Assembly (NCBI RefSeq): GCF_900129305.1 | Contig: NZ_FQVB01000009.1 | Coordinates: 90,689 to 154,688, forward strand | Length of the DNA: 64,000 nt | Direction of reading: 5' to 3' | DNA from: Desulfacinum infernum DSM 9756 | Lineage (GTDB): Bacteria > Desulfobacterota > Syntrophobacteria > Syntrophobacterales > DSM-9756 | In this document: piece after piece, positions 1 through 9,694 of the stretch | How positions within the stretch are numbered: the stretch's first letter is position 1 | How the letters are laid out: every line of letters begins with the position of its first letter | Notes under the pieces: model-generated | What the model saw: only the letters and a program-made list of their open reading frames with translations | The model's database searches: none | What the model was told of the DNA's origin: nothing | Made by a program: the position numbers and the translations under genes

Positions 1-924
1 ATCGCCCATGTCCCGCATGGGCGGTTCTTCCCTGGGACACACGTCCAGGCGCCGGGGACACCGCGGGTGAAACCGGCACCCGGAAGGCGGATGGAGGGGG
101 CTCGGCACATCGCCCGCGAGCACGATCCGTTGCCGCCGCCGTCGGGGGTCGGGCACCGGCACGGCGGAAAGAAGCGCCTGGGTGTAGGGGTGGAGCGGTT
201 CCCGGTAGAGGGCGTCCGCCGGGGCCAGTTCCACGATCTTCCCGAGATACATCACCGCCACCCGATGGCAGATGTAGCGGATGACGCCCAGATCGTGGGA
301 GATGATGACGAGGGAAAAGCCGGCTTCCCGCTGCAAGCGTCCCAGCAGGTTGAGGATCTGGGCCTGGACGGAAACGTCCAGGGCGGAAACGGGTTCATCG
401 CCGATGATGAGGCGGGGCTTCAGGATGAGCGCCCGGGCGATCATGATCCGCTGGCGTTGGCCTCCGGAAAACTCGTGGGGGAAGCGGTGCATGTGCTCCG
501 GAAGGAGCCCCACGCGCTCCAAAACCTCCTCCACCGCCCGCCGCCTTTCGGCCCGCGTGCCCATCTTGTGGGTCAGCAGTGGTTCTTCCAGGATCCGGGA
601 GACCGTGAGGCGCGGGTTCAACGATCCGTAGGGGTCCTGAAAGATGATCTGCATCTCTCGGCGAAGTGCCTTGAGTTCCCGGTGCTCCATTCGGAAGATG
701 TCGCGGCCGCGGAAGAAGACCTCTCCCGACGTGGGTTCGATGAGCCGAAGGATGGTTCGTCCCGCCGTGGACTTGCCGCATCCGGATTCCCCCACGATCC
801 CCAGGGTTTCGTGGTTCTTCAGGGAAAAGGAAATGCCGTCCACGGCGTGCACCGCCCCCTTCACGCGTTGCAGCCATCCCTTTCGCACCGGAAAATGCTT
901 CACCAGGTTGCGCACTTCAAGCAT
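1..924 (-). CDS. Oligopeptide/dipeptide ABC transporter ATPase, OppF/DppF type (C-terminus runs off window)
   Basis: ATP-binding subunit that would power uptake of di/oligopeptides or a similar solute through a membrane permease pair. The frame is open from the ATG at 924 to base 1 (308 codons visible). It shows Walker [10 protein letters not shown], the signature region FSGGQRQRI, and the Cys-containing tail FHPRCP typical of this family, so only the last residues are missing. It overlaps the upstream ATPase gene by 8 bp, indicating translational coupling. Permease and binding-protein genes are not upstream, so they would have to lie further left or elsewhere. The substrate cannot be deduced from the sequence. 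Confidence 0.9.
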   Translation of the reverse strand, partial: MLEVRNLVKHFPVRKGWLQRVKGAVHAVDGISFSLKNHETLGIVGESGCGKSTAGRTILRLIEPTSGEVFFRGRDIFRMEHRELKALRREMQIIFQDPYGSLNPRLTVSRILEEPLLTHKMGTRAERRRAVEEVLERVGLLPEHMHRFPHEFSGGQRQRIMIARALILKPRLIIGDEPVSALDVSVQAQILNLLGRLQREAGFSLVIISHDLGVIRYICHRVAVMYLGKIVELAPADALYREPLHPYTQALLSAVPVPDPRRRRQRIVLAGDVPSPLHPPSGCRFHPRCPRRLDVCPREEPPMRDMGD

Positions 925-1912
925 GGGCGCCTCCGTCGATCATCCAGCAGGCGGCCCAGTGCCCGGGCCGAACTTCCATCAGATCCGGCGCACGGCTCCG
1001 GCAGATCTCGCCGGCGATAGCACATCGGGGATGGAAAGAACAGCCCCGGGGAAGGTCCGTGAGACTGGGGACCACCCCGGGAATCTCGTAGAGCTCCCCG
1101 TCGGCCATGGACATGTCCGGGCTGGGAATGGCCTGCATGAGGCCCCGGGTGTAGGGGTGCAGAGGATGGTCGAAGAGTTCCAATGTGTCCGCCCGCTCCA
1201 CCACCCGGCCCGTGTACATGACCGCCACCTCCTGGGCCATTTCGGCGATGACCCCCAGATCGTGGGAAATGAGGATGATGGCCGTGCCCATCTCTTCTTT
1301 CAGTTTTTCCATGAGGTCCAGAATCTGGGCCTGAATGGTCACGTCCAGAGCCGTGGTGGGCTCGTCGGCGATGAGCAGCTTGGGTCGACACGCCAGGGCC
1401 ATGGCGATCATGACGCGCTGGCGCATGCCTCCGGAAAGCTGAAACGGATATTCCCGCACCCGCGATTCCGGTGCCGGTACCCCCACCCGTTCCAACATGC
1501 CGATGGCCCGCCTCCAGGCTTCCTTCCGGGAAAGGCCGCGATGGACCCGGTAAACCTCCGCCAGCTGATCGCCCACGGTGAAGACGGGATTGAGGGCCGT
1601 CATGGGTTCCTGGAAGATCATGCTGATCTCGTTTCCGCGGATGGAGCGGAGTTCCTCCAGGGAAAGATCCAGCAGGTTGCGACCCCGAAAGACGATGGCG
1701 CCTCCGTCGAAAAAGGCGGGCGGCATGGGAAGAAGGCGGAGGATGGAAAGGGAAAGGACGCTCTTTCCACATCCCGATTCGCCCACGATGCCGAGCACTT
1801 GACCTTCGTGCACGTTCAGGGAGACCCCGTCCACGGCCCGGGCGATGCCCGCCGGGGTTTGGAAGCAGGTGCGCAGGGACTGGATGGTGAGAAGGGCGTC
1901 GTTGTTCATCAT
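917..1912 (-). CDS. Oligopeptide/dipeptide ABC transporter ATPase, OppD/DppD type
   Basis: Second ATPase of the peptide-type importer, 331 aa, close to the family length. It has Walker A GESGCGKS, signature LSGGMRQR, Walker [13 protein letters not shown] and the tail FHPRCA characteristic of OppD/DppD. I start it at the tandem ATG-ATG at 1912/1909, because the residues encoded upstream do not resemble the family. It is the first gene of its transcription unit, divergent from the IclR gene, with the next ATPase gene overlapping by 8 bp. The divergent arrangement suggests that the IclR regulator could control both directions, which is inference. Confidence 0.9.
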   Translation of the reverse strand: MMNNDALLTIQSLRTCFQTPAGIARAVDGVSLNVHEGQVLGIVGESGCGKSVLSLSILRLLPMPPAFFDGGAIVFRGRNLLDLSLEELRSIRGNEISMIFQEPMTALNPVFTVGDQLAEVYRVHRGLSRKEAWRRAIGMLERVGVPAPESRVREYPFQLSGGMRQRVMIAMALACRPKLLIADEPTTALDVTIQAQILDLMEKLKEEMGTAIILISHDLGVIAEMAQEVAVMYTGRVVERADTLELFDHPLHPYTRGLMQAIPSPDMSMADGELYEIPGVVPSLTDLPRGCSFHPRCAIAGEICRSRAPDLMEVRPGHWAACWMIDGGAHA

Positions 1913-2197
1913 TGGATTTTGGCTTCGGAAGCCTCTTGTCCTCGCAGCTCGCCGATCGGTTGACCCCTGGTGTGAAACGGGACCAACAACCATCCGGGGC
2001 CTTTGCATGGGCAGGGTGTCCCGACCTGCGCATCTCCCCGGCCTGAAAGGGAGCCGGGAGTCATGGCCGACGGAAAGTCCCCGGTCCGCGCCGTGTTGGG
2101 GATGGCCGTCGAAAAAAGTGATATTGGGTCTTGAAGCGACCCGGCCATAGGGGCACGATTGGACCGACAGGTCAAGGTGTTTTCCGAAATATTTCAC

Positions 2198-2236
2198 TTG
2201 ACACAACCCGAGCCCTGATTCTACATAGCAGAATCA
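2198..2236 (+). promoter_or_regulatory. Promoter and palindromic operator upstream of the IclR gene
   Basis: A -35 TTGACA (2198-2203) and a -10-like TACATA (2222-2227) are 18 bp apart. A palindrome, TGATTCT-N7-AGAATCA (2216-2236), covers the -10. IclR-family proteins bind short palindromes and often repress their own gene, so this is the natural autoregulatory operator candidate. The rest of the 370 bp between the divergent genes holds nothing else I can name. Confidence 0.55.
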
Positions 2237-2282
2237 TCTATTGCAAGGCGTAATTTTCCACCCCCACCGAAAGGGTCGAACG

Positions 2283-3089
2283 ATGAAGCCGAAAGTGACC
2301 ATCGTGGAAGATCCGTCCCGGGCGTTCATCAATTCCCTGTCCCGAGGCATGGCGGTGCTGGAGGTCCTCTCCCAGGCGTCCAGGCCCCTCAACCTCACGG
2401 AATTGGCCGAAGCCGTCGGGCTCAACAAGGTCACCGTCTCCCGGTTCTGCTACACCCTGGTTCGGCTGGGTTATGTGCACCGCAGCAAGCGAAAGCGCTA
2501 CAGCCTGACCCCCAAGATCCTGGGACTGGGCTACGCCGCCCTGAGCCAGATGGATCTTCGCCAAGTGGGGGAGTCCAACCTTCGGGAGTTGTCCCGGGAA
2601 TTGGGCGAGACGGTGAACATGGCCATCCTGGACGGCGGCCAGATCCTCTACGTGGCCCGCTACGTCACGGAACCCATCATGCAGCACCCGCTGAGCATCG
2701 GCGCTCGCCTGCCCGTCTACTGCACGTCCATGGGAAAGGCCATCGCGGCCTATCTTCCCGAAGACGAGCTGCAAGAGGTGCTTGCCGAGCAGTCCTTCGC
2801 TTCCCTGACCCACCGCACCATCGTCTCGGTGTCGCGCTTCAGGGAAGAGCTCGCCCGGGTGAGAAACGACGGTTTCGCCGTAAACGACGAAGAGCTTTCG
2901 GTGGGCCTGCGCTCCATCGCCGCTCCCATCCTTCGGGACGGCTACCCGGCGGGGGCGATCAACGTGGCGGTGCCCACCACCCGGTACAGCCTGGAGCGAT
3001 TGGTTGGCCAGCTGTCGGGCCCGCTGCTCCGAACCGCTCGGGCCATCTCCGAGCTGCTGGAAAAGCAGGTTTCCGTGGCCCGGGTGTGA
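2283..3089 (+). CDS. IclR-family transcriptional regulator
   Basis: DNA-binding regulator of 268 aa with the family layout. A winged helix-turn-helix lies at about residues 15-75 (LTELAEAVGLNKVTVSRFCY), followed by the GAF-like effector domain. The second half contains the typical stretch around PVYCTSMGKAIAAYLPEDE and the region SVGLRSIAAPIL. The start chosen is ATG 2283, preceded by GAAAGGG; an upstream in-frame TTG at 2241 lies too close to the promoter. The gene sits 21 bp before the beta-keto acid cleavage enzyme gene on the same strand, so that enzyme is its most likely target. The effector is unknown. Confidence 0.93.
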   Translation: MKPKVTIVEDPSRAFINSLSRGMAVLEVLSQASRPLNLTELAEAVGLNKVTVSRFCYTLVRLGYVHRSKRKRYSLTPKILGLGYAALSQMDLRQVGESNLRELSRELGETVNMAILDGGQILYVARYVTEPIMQHPLSIGARLPVYCTSMGKAIAAYLPEDELQEVLAEQSFASLTHRTIVSVSRFREELARVRNDGFAVNDEELSVGLRSIAAPILRDGYPAGAINVAVPTTRYSLERLVGQLSGPLLRTARAISELLEKQVSVARV

Positions 3090-3110
3090 CCCCCTGAGAA
3101 AGGCAGCTCC

Positions 3111-3944
3111 ATGGAGAAACTGATCATCACCGTGGCTCCCACCGGATCGCTACCCTCTCGGGCCAAAACCCCCCACGTCCCCATCACGCCCAAGGAAATC
3201 GTGGAGTGCGCCGTACGGTGCGAATCGGCGGGAGCGGCCATCGTGCACGTGCACGTGCGCGATCCCAAGGATGAATCCCCGTCGCCGCGGTTTGATCTCT
3301 TTCAGGAAGTCATGGAGGGGGTGCGGTCCCGGACCCGGCTCATCACCCAGATTTCCACGGGTGGCCGTGCCGGCATGGGCTACGAGGAGCGAAGTGAGCG
3401 ATTGAAGCTCCGCCCCGAAATGGCGAGCCTCACCACCGGTTCCGTCAATTTTCCCAACGCCGTCTATGCCAACGGCCCGGACCTCATCGACAAGCTCGCC
3501 GCCGACATGCAGCGGTACGGCATCAAGCCGGAAATGGAGATCTTCGACACCAGCATGATTGCCAACGCCCTGGATCTGGCCCGGCGGGGGCTGGCGACGC
3601 CGCCGCTTCATTTCAACTTCGTCATGGGCCTCAAGGGGGCCATCCCGGCCACGCTGGAAAACCTGGTGCACCTGAAAAACAGCATTCCTCCGGATGCCAC
3701 CTGGACCGCCTCGGGCATCGCCGCCGCCCAACTTCCCATGAACGTTCATGCCATCCTGGCCGGCGGCCACGTGCGGGTGGGCCTGGAGGACAACATCTAC
3801 TACCGCAAGGGCGAACTGGCCTCCAACGAGCGGCTGATCGAAAGGATCGTGCGCCTCGCGGGGGAGCTGGGCCGGGAAGTGGCCACGCCGGACGAAGCGC
3901 GGGCCATCCTGGGCCTGAACGGGAAGGCCCAGGCCGCCGCCTGA
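3111..3944 (+). CDS. Beta-keto acid cleavage enzyme (BKACE, DUF849 family)
   Basis: Zinc enzyme of 277 aa in the family that includes 3-keto-5-aminohexanoate cleavage enzyme (Kce). These enzymes condense a beta-keto acid with acetyl-CoA and release acetoacetate plus a new acyl-CoA. The zinc-binding pair is visible as HVH at residues 46 and 48 within VHVHVRDP, and the conserved glycine-rich segment HVRVGLEDNIYY lies near residue 225. The beta-keto substrate cannot be read from the sequence. No lysine-fermentation genes (kamA, kdd) are adjacent, so it is not necessarily Kce. The gene is 21 bp downstream of the IclR gene and probably co-transcribed with it. Confidence 0.9.
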   Translation: MEKLIITVAPTGSLPSRAKTPHVPITPKEIVECAVRCESAGAAIVHVHVRDPKDESPSPRFDLFQEVMEGVRSRTRLITQISTGGRAGMGYEERSERLKLRPEMASLTTGSVNFPNAVYANGPDLIDKLAADMQRYGIKPEMEIFDTSMIANALDLARRGLATPPLHFNFVMGLKGAIPATLENLVHLKNSIPPDATWTASGIAAAQLPMNVHAILAGGHVRVGLEDNIYYRKGELASNERLIERIVRLAGELGREVATPDEARAILGLNGKAQAAA

Positions 3945-4637
3945 AGCGCTCCGGCGTTCTTCACCAATACCCCAACGTTCATGGCCCGTTTTACGCTAGC
4001 CCGAATGGACGAAAGAGTGGACCTGGCAAGGGCCTTTTGCGGGAGCGCCGCAAGGCGCGATCTTCTTTGCGTGACCGCGCGGTTGTTGGATTTCCGGCCA
4101 TCCTCATGGCGGTTTGCGCCGATCCTGCAGATTGCAACTCGGGCTTAGTCCGTTCTTCCATAGAAACCCCCATCACGCGGGGCGTGACTATGAAGAATGA
4201 AACGCACCTTTGGAAAGCAGACCCCTGTAGGGGCCAATGATTATTCGCCCCTACAGGCCTTGCGCACGAACAGGACAAGGTCGCGTTCCGTATAAATTTT
4301 CTATCACCACGGGATAGGCGGACGGGGATAACCCCCATCCTCACCCAACAGCTTCGACTGCCTTCGTAGGGGCGGGCTTTGGGCCCGCAAGAACCGCATG
4401 AGGGGGAGGAATCGTCCCATTTGGAATCGCATCGTCCTTTTTGTTTACGCGTATTGTAGGGGCGAATGACCATTCGCCTACAGGTCCTTTGCTCCTTTGT
4501 GGGCCTCAATAGAGCGATTTTCGTCTGGTTTCTGGGGCGCCGCGCGCCTGGCGGGCGTAGCCTTTCCATGGGTCTTGGGTTTTCCCTAACCGGCCGCCCG
4601 GGAAAAAACGGGGGCCGCAGCCGAAAAGGAGGCGAAC
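3945..4637. repeat. Gene-free 693 bp with several GTAGGGGC hairpin repeats (family A)
   Basis: No convincing gene. The stretch holds at least three copies of the dispersed hairpin family based on CTGTAGGGGCGAAT and its complement. One has 11-bp arms at 4224-4234 and 4247-4257, one is the twin-hairpin form around 4310-4432, and one is at about 4455-4480. The flanks (GAAACGCACC..., GGAATCGTCCCAT...) recur at other copies in the window. An AAAAGGAGG ribosome-binding site for the downstream binding-protein gene lies at the right end. Confidence 0.75.
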
Positions 4638-5834
4638 ATGCGTTGGAAGGGAACGTGGACCGTTGTGCTGGGGTTGGCTTTGGCCGGGCTTTTGGCGGTC
4701 GGGACCGTCCAGGCGGAGGACGTGATCAAGATCGGCGTGGTGGGCCCGCGGACCGGGCCGGCGGCGGCCACCGGAAAGGCCTTTGAGGAAGGCATCGCCC
4801 TGGCGTTGGATGTGATCAACGGCCAGCAGGGCGGCGTCCTGGGAAAGAAGGTGGAGGTGGTCTTTGAAGACACGGGCGGTACGCCGGAAAAGGCTGCGTC
4901 CGGCTTTGAAAAACTCATCACCAAGGACCAGGTGGTGGTGACCGTGGGCGAAAGCCATTCGTCCTGCGCTCTGGCCGAAGTGCCCATCGCCGACCGGTAC
5001 AAGCACCCCCTCATCATTGCGGAAGCCTGGGCCGACGACATCACGGCCAAGAACTCCCGGTACGTCTTTCGGGCCGGTCCGTGCAACAGCGGCGTGGTGA
5101 ACGACAACATCCTGGGCTTTGTCAAGGACTACGGGTTCAAGCGGGTGGCCATCGTGGCGGAAAACACCGACTGGGGCCTGGGAATCAAGAAGCTGGCCGA
5201 AGACGGCCTGAAGGCCATGGGCGTGGAATACATGACCGTGGAAACGGAGCGAAAGAGTCAGGACCACTACACGGAACTCAACAAGATCGCCAAGTTCAAA
5301 CCGGATCTGGTTCTGGCCTTCGTTTACGGCTTCGGCGTGCACTACTTCATCGCCCAGGCCAACGAAGTGGGGCTCTTCCCCCAACAGGCGCTGATCCTGG
5401 AAGGCGCGGGTCCCCCCAGCCTGTGGCCCGAATTCTGGCAGAATGTGGGCGATGCGGGCAACCTGGAGCTCTTCGTCTCGCGGATGCACGCCAAGGTGGA
5501 ATTCAACGAGGTCTCTCGCCAGTTCCGGGAAGCCTACGTGAAGAAGTTCGGCAAAGAACCCACCGATTACAAGTCCCGTTCCATCTATGACGTGCTGTTG
5601 GTGGCCGCGGACGCCGTCCGCCGGGCCGGAAGCACGGACCCCGAAAAGATCGTGGACGCCCTGGAAAAGACCCAGCTCAAGGTGGGAAGCGGCGTGGTCC
5701 AGTTCGGCACCGAAAAGGGCACCTACCGCTACCACCAGTGGCAGCCGCCCATGCTGATCGTCCAGTGGCAGAACAAGGAGCAGGTGGTGGTCTATCCCCT
5801 GGACGTGAAGACGGGCGAGCTGAAGAAGCAGTAG
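4638..5834 (+). CDS. Branched-chain amino-acid-type ABC transporter substrate-binding protein (LivJ/LivK-like)
   Basis: Periplasmic solute-binding protein of 398 aa. A Sec signal peptide at residues 1-26 ends in QAEDV. The mature part starts IKIGVVGPRTGPAA, the classic opening of type-I periplasmic-binding-fold (Peripla_BP_6) proteins. It heads an operon with two LivH/LivM permeases and two LivG/LivF ATPases. The family carries branched-chain amino acids but also amides, urea, aromatic acids and other carboxylates, so the ligand is open. ATG 4638 is preceded by AAAAGGAGG. A 515-bp repeat-filled gap separates it from the permease genes. Confidence 0.92.
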   Translation: MRWKGTWTVVLGLALAGLLAVGTVQAEDVIKIGVVGPRTGPAAATGKAFEEGIALALDVINGQQGGVLGKKVEVVFEDTGGTPEKAASGFEKLITKDQVVVTVGESHSSCALAEVPIADRYKHPLIIAEAWADDITAKNSRYVFRAGPCNSGVVNDNILGFVKDYGFKRVAIVAENTDWGLGIKKLAEDGLKAMGVEYMTVETERKSQDHYTELNKIAKFKPDLVLAFVYGFGVHYFIAQANEVGLFPQQALILEGAGPPSLWPEFWQNVGDAGNLELFVSRMHAKVEFNEVSRQFREAYVKKFGKEPTDYKSRSIYDVLLVAADAVRRAGSTDPEKIVDALEKTQLKVGSGVVQFGTEKGTYRYHQWQPPMLIVQWQNKEQVVVYPLDVKTGELKKQ

Positions 5835-6349
5835 GAAGAGCCCGTCCCACGGAAACCGAAGCCTAAATGGAGCGATTCCTTGGCTCCGCGAGACGAGCGG
5901 GCGGGGATAAACCCCGCCCCTGCTCAACAGGTCCATCTGCCTCGGTAGGGGCGGGCTTCACGCCCGCCCGCCGGAACCTCGCGGTGGGGAAGAATCGTCC
6001 AATTCCGTATGAAACGCGACGTCGTTCCGTTCGCGCGCAAGGCCTGGTAGGGGCGAATCATCACTCGCCCCTAAAGGGGGGCGCTGCCCAAAAGTGCGTT
6101 TCATCCTTCGTTGTCACGGGCTCCCCTTGAAGGGGGTTGATGTGAAAGATGATGTGAAAGAGAACCGCGAACGAACGCAGATGGACGCAAGATGGAAATG
6201 ACTGGGCCCACTCTTCCATCCATGCAGGGTGACACAGGGAGAGCCACGACCGTTAAAAAAATCTCGTGAACCGTCATCCGGCGGCTCTTCCGCGCCCTAT
6301 CCCAGAGGGAAGGGTCGCCCGCGATCGCAAGGCAAAGGAACCACCTCCC
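5835..6349. repeat. Repeat-rich gap between binding-protein and permease genes
   Basis: No gene seen. It contains a full twin-hairpin family A element at about 5863-6012 (GCGGGGATAAACCCCGC hairpin, then GTAGGGGCGGGC hairpin, then GAATCGTCCAATT), and a GTAGGGGCGAATCATC hairpin at about 6047-6076. A third repeat type at about 6110-6200 (GAACCGCGAACGAACGC, family E) also occurs near 46.4 kb. The hairpins could lower expression of the permease and ATPase genes relative to the binding protein. Confidence 0.7.
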
Positions 6350-7213
6350 ATGGACGACTTTCTGCTCTACCTCACCAACGGATTGCTGCTCGGCGTCATC
6401 TACGCCCTGTCGGCATTGGGCGTCTCGCTCATCGTGGGCATCATGAACGTGATCAACTTCGCCCACGGGGAACTCTACGTGCTGGCGGGCTACTTCAGCG
6501 CCCTCTTCGCCCATGCCCTGGGCCTTCCCATCCCTGTGGCCATGGCCCTGGCGGTGGGGCTGGTCTTCGTCTTCGGCCTTCTCATCGAAAGGACCCTCAT
6601 CCAGCCCACCTACGGCAACGACATGTATTCGCTCATCATCACCTTCATTCTGTCCATCGTTTTGCAAAACGCCTATCTCTTCATCTTCGGGCCCTATCCT
6701 CAGAAGCCCCCCAACTGGGTGACCGGCTCCACCCATCTGTTCGGCCTCTTTTATTACGGCAACCAGCGGTTGGCTTCCTTCTTGGCCGGCGCCGCCGTGA
6801 TCGCTCTACTGTTTCTTCTCATCAAGAAGACCTGGTTCGGCAAGATGGTGCGGGCCGTGGCCCAGGACCGGGAGATGGCGTCCATGGTGGGAGTGAACTC
6901 CACGCGGGTGAACATGCTCTCCTTTGCCCTGGGATGCGCCCTGGCGGCAGCGGCCGGCGTCATCCTGGCGCCCATCTTTCCGGTGAACCCCACGGCGAGC
7001 GTAGGAATCAGCCTCACCGCCTTCGTGGTGGTGGTTCTGGGCGGCATGGGCAGCCTGGAAGGGTGTGTGGTGGGCGGCATCCTTCTCGGGGTGGTCCAGA
7101 ACCTGGGAGCCGCCTACGTTTCATCCGGCTACAAGCACTTTTTCGGGTTTCTCATCCTGGTGTTGGTGCTCACCGTCCGTCCGTCCGGCCTTTTCGGCCG
7201 GAAGGAAATCTGA
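6350..7213 (+). CDS. Branched-chain amino-acid-type ABC permease, LivH family
   Basis: Inner-membrane permease of 287 aa with about eight hydrophobic segments. It carries the family's hallmark N-terminal motif ALGVSLIVGIMNVINFAHGE at about residues 20-40 and the conserved GGMGSLEG near the C-terminus. The start ATG 6350 follows AAGGAA at a normal distance; an in-frame ATG further upstream would add a charged, non-conserved extension. It is the first of four closely spaced transport genes. Confidence 0.93.
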   Translation: MDDFLLYLTNGLLLGVIYALSALGVSLIVGIMNVINFAHGELYVLAGYFSALFAHALGLPIPVAMALAVGLVFVFGLLIERTLIQPTYGNDMYSLIITFILSIVLQNAYLFIFGPYPQKPPNWVTGSTHLFGLFYYGNQRLASFLAGAAVIALLFLLIKKTWFGKMVRAVAQDREMASMVGVNSTRVNMLSFALGCALAAAAGVILAPIFPVNPTASVGISLTAFVVVVLGGMGSLEGCVVGGILLGVVQNLGAAYVSSGYKHFFGFLILVLVLTVRPSGLFGRKEI

Positions 7214-7303
7214 TCGGGCGCTCAACAGCCGGTCGCCTTGGCGTTCCGCCTTGCGCGAAGGAAGACTCACGGCCCGTTGTCTTTTCCAGCGAAGGAGTTG
7301 TCC

Positions 7304-8233
7304 GTGCCCCGTTCTCTTGTCTGGTTGCTGTCCCTCGGTCTTTTTGGTGTTCTGGCGGTGCTGCCCCTGGTGGCCGGTGATTACTGGCTCCATACGGCCA
7401 TTCTTTGCCTTTTCTACGTCATGATGGCCGCCAGCTGGAACCTTCTGGCGGGCTACACCGGCCAGGTGTCCTTTTCCCATGCGGCCTTTGCCGGCATCGG
7501 AGCCTACGTGTCCGGCATGTGCGCCATCTACTTTCACCTTCCGCCGCTGCTGGGAGCCCTGGTGGGCATGGCCGTGGCGGCGGTTTTGGGCCTGCTTTTG
7601 GGAGTGCTCTGCATCCGCATGGGCGGCATCTACCTGTCGCTCACCACGCTGGCCTTTTCCGAGATGCTCCGGATCGTGATCGACAACGAATACGAAATCA
7701 CCCGGGGGACCATGGGCCTGTCGGTCCCCTTCGTTCTGCCGTTCTATTCCAAGGCGTGGGCCTTCTATCTCATGGGCGCGGTCACCCTGGGCCTGCTCTA
7801 CGTGATCCACCGGATCATCCGTTCCGATCTGGGGACCGCCTTCCGGGCGGTGCAAAACGACGAGACGGCCGCCGCGTCCCTGGGAATCCACGTGGTGAAG
7901 ATCCGCGTGGCGGCCTTCGTCATCTCCAGCACCATGGCGGGCCTGGCGGGGGCCCTTTACGGGCACTACCACCAGCTGATCACGCCGGAAATCCTTTCGC
8001 TCAACCTCATGTTCCTGGTGCTGGCCATGACCATCATCGGCGGGCTGGGAACCTTCGCGGGTCCTGTCGTGGGGGCCGTCTTCCTGGAGGTCCTTTCGGA
8101 ATACATTCGGATTTACGGGGAATTCCACGTGCTCATCTTCGGGCTGGTGGCCCTTTTCATCAGCCGGTTCGCGCCGGAAGGCCTCGTGGGCCTGTGGAGG
8201 AAGCGATTTCCCACCCTGGACGCACAACGCTAA
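7304..8233 (+). CDS. Branched-chain amino-acid-type ABC permease, LivM family
   Basis: Partner inner-membrane permease, 309 aa. It shows LLAGYTGQVSFSHAAFAGIG (about residues 47-66), the LivM version of the NFAHGE motif, plus the conserved segments AVQNDETAAASLGI and GGLGTFAGPVVGA. I start it at GTG 7304 because GAAGGAG lies 7 bp upstream; an in-frame TTG at 7238 lacks a ribosome-binding site. The next gene (ATPase) begins 10 bp downstream. Confidence 0.92.
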   Translation: MPRSLVWLLSLGLFGVLAVLPLVAGDYWLHTAILCLFYVMMAASWNLLAGYTGQVSFSHAAFAGIGAYVSGMCAIYFHLPPLLGALVGMAVAAVLGLLLGVLCIRMGGIYLSLTTLAFSEMLRIVIDNEYEITRGTMGLSVPFVLPFYSKAWAFYLMGAVTLGLLYVIHRIIRSDLGTAFRAVQNDETAAASLGIHVVKIRVAAFVISSTMAGLAGALYGHYHQLITPEILSLNLMFLVLAMTIIGGLGTFAGPVVGAVFLEVLSEYIRIYGEFHVLIFGLVALFISRFAPEGLVGLWRKRFPTLDAQR

Positions 8234-8243
8234 AGGAAACGCC

Positions 8244-8975
8244 ATGGCCTTTTTGGACGTGCAACACGTAACCAAGCGGTTCGGGGGGCTCACGGCCGTT
8301 GCCGACGTGAGCTTCCAGATGGAGCAGGGAGAGATCGTGGGTCTCATCGGCCCCAACGGAGCGGGCAAGACCACGCTCTTCAATTTGATCGCCGGCACCT
8401 TTCCCTTCGATGAGGGCCGCATCGTCTTTGACGGCGAGCCGCTGAACGGACTGAAGCCCTACCATGTGTGCCGCCGGGGCATCGCCCGCACCTTTCAGAT
8501 CACCCGCCCGTTTCTGGAGATGACCTGCTATGAGAACGTGGTGGTGGGGTTCATCGGCCGGGACGGCTTCACGGGGGAGACGCCGGAAAGGCGGCGCCGG
8601 GCCGAAGAAATCCTAAAGCTGGTGGGGCTGGACGAGTTCCTTCACACCCAGGCCCGCCATCTCAATCTCATCAACAAGAAAAAGTTGGAGATCGCCCGGG
8701 CCCTGGCCACCCGGCCCAAGCTCATTCTTTTGGACGAGGTGCTGGGGGGGCTCAACACGGGAGAAATGGTCCAGGCTTTGGACCTGATCCGGGCCATCCG
8801 GGACCGGTTCGGCGTGACGGTTCTCTGGATCGAGCACGTGATGGGCGCCTTGATGCAGGTGGTGGAGCGGCTGCTGGTGCTGGACGGCGGGCGCCTGATC
8901 TGCCAGGGAGATCCGCAGACGGTGGTGCGGGATCCGCGCGTGATCGAAGCCTATCTGGGGGAAGCGGATGATTGA
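8244..8975 (+). CDS. Branched-chain amino-acid-type ABC ATPase, LivG family
   Basis: Cytoplasmic ATPase of 243 aa. Walker A is GPNGAGKTT (about residues 37-45), followed by GIARTFQITRPF, the Q-loop region typical of LivG. Walker B is LILLDEVLGGLN, with ALD-like EVLGGLNTGE in place of the usual EPxAGLN. The ABC signature, normally LSYGxQR, reads LNLINKKKLE here. That is a divergent signature, also seen in some Liv-type subfamilies that carry non-amino-acid substrates. It overlaps the following ATPase gene by 8 bp. Confidence 0.9.
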   Translation: MAFLDVQHVTKRFGGLTAVADVSFQMEQGEIVGLIGPNGAGKTTLFNLIAGTFPFDEGRIVFDGEPLNGLKPYHVCRRGIARTFQITRPFLEMTCYENVVVGFIGRDGFTGETPERRRRAEEILKLVGLDEFLHTQARHLNLINKKKLEIARALATRPKLILLDEVLGGLNTGEMVQALDLIRAIRDRFGVTVLWIEHVMGALMQVVERLLVLDGGRLICQGDPQTVVRDPRVIEAYLGEADD

Positions 8976-9669
8976 GGTTCAGGATCTGCATGTCTTCATC
9001 GGTGAAAACAAGGTTCTGCACGGCGTCTCACTGGACGTTCGCCCCAAGGAAACCGTGGCCGTGGTGGGCGCCAACGGCGCGGGAAAAACCACGCTCATCC
9101 GCACCTTAATGGGTCTTCTCAAACCCGCCCGTGGAAAGGTGCTCCTGGACGGAACCGACATCGGCTCACTGGCGCCCCACGAAATCGCCCACCGGGGAAT
9201 GGCCTGCGTTCCCGAAGGCCGCCGGGTTTTCAAGGACCTCACCGTCAGGGAAAACCTGGAAATGGGCGCCTTCCGAAAGGAGGCGCGAAGCCGCCTTTCG
9301 GAATCCTTCGAGTGGGTGACCGAGATGTTTCCCATCCTGCGGGAGCGTTGGAACCAGCGGGCGGGGACTCTTTCCGGCGGCGAACAGCAGATGCTGGCCA
9401 TCGGCCGGGCGCTCATGGCAAGGCCCGTGGTGCTTCTCATCGACGAACTGTCCCTGGGCCTGGCGCCTTTGATCGTGAAGGACATCTTCGAGCAGCTCCG
9501 GCGGATCCGAAAGGAGATGACCGTGCTGCTGGTGGAACAAAACGTGGAGATGACCTTGAAAAACAGCGACCGCGCCTACGTGATGGAAACCGGGCGGCTG
9601 GTCCGCCACGGGCCGTCGGCGGAGCTTTTGGGCGATCCCAAGATCCGGGAAGCCTACCTGGGGCTGTAA
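8968..9669 (+). CDS. Branched-chain amino-acid-type ABC ATPase, LivF family
   Basis: Second ATPase, 233 aa. Walker A GANGAGKTT, the segment CVPEGRRVFKDLTVRENL typical of LivF, signature LSGGEQQM and Walker B VLLIDELSLGLAP are all present. The start overlaps the end of the previous gene by 8 bp, so the two ATPases are made together. It is the last gene of the operon. No clear intrinsic terminator follows; a dispersed hairpin repeat begins 26 bp downstream and may serve. Confidence 0.93.
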   Translation: MIEVQDLHVFIGENKVLHGVSLDVRPKETVAVVGANGAGKTTLIRTLMGLLKPARGKVLLDGTDIGSLAPHEIAHRGMACVPEGRRVFKDLTVRENLEMGAFRKEARSRLSESFEWVTEMFPILRERWNQRAGTLSGGEQQMLAIGRALMARPVVLLIDELSLGLAPLIVKDIFEQLRRIRKEMTVLLVEQNVEMTLKNSDRAYVMETGRLVRHGPSAELLGDPKIREAYLGL

Positions 9670-9694
9670 CAGGGCCTCGACTCGGATCGCGCCC

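Noticed and set aside
3111..3944. Naming the cleavage enzyme kce
   Set aside because: The BKACE family acts on many keto acids, and no other lysine-fermentation gene is nearby.
3991..4569. Possible 192-codon gene on the minus strand
   Set aside because: It runs through three copies of the family A hairpin repeat and looks like translated repeat DNA.
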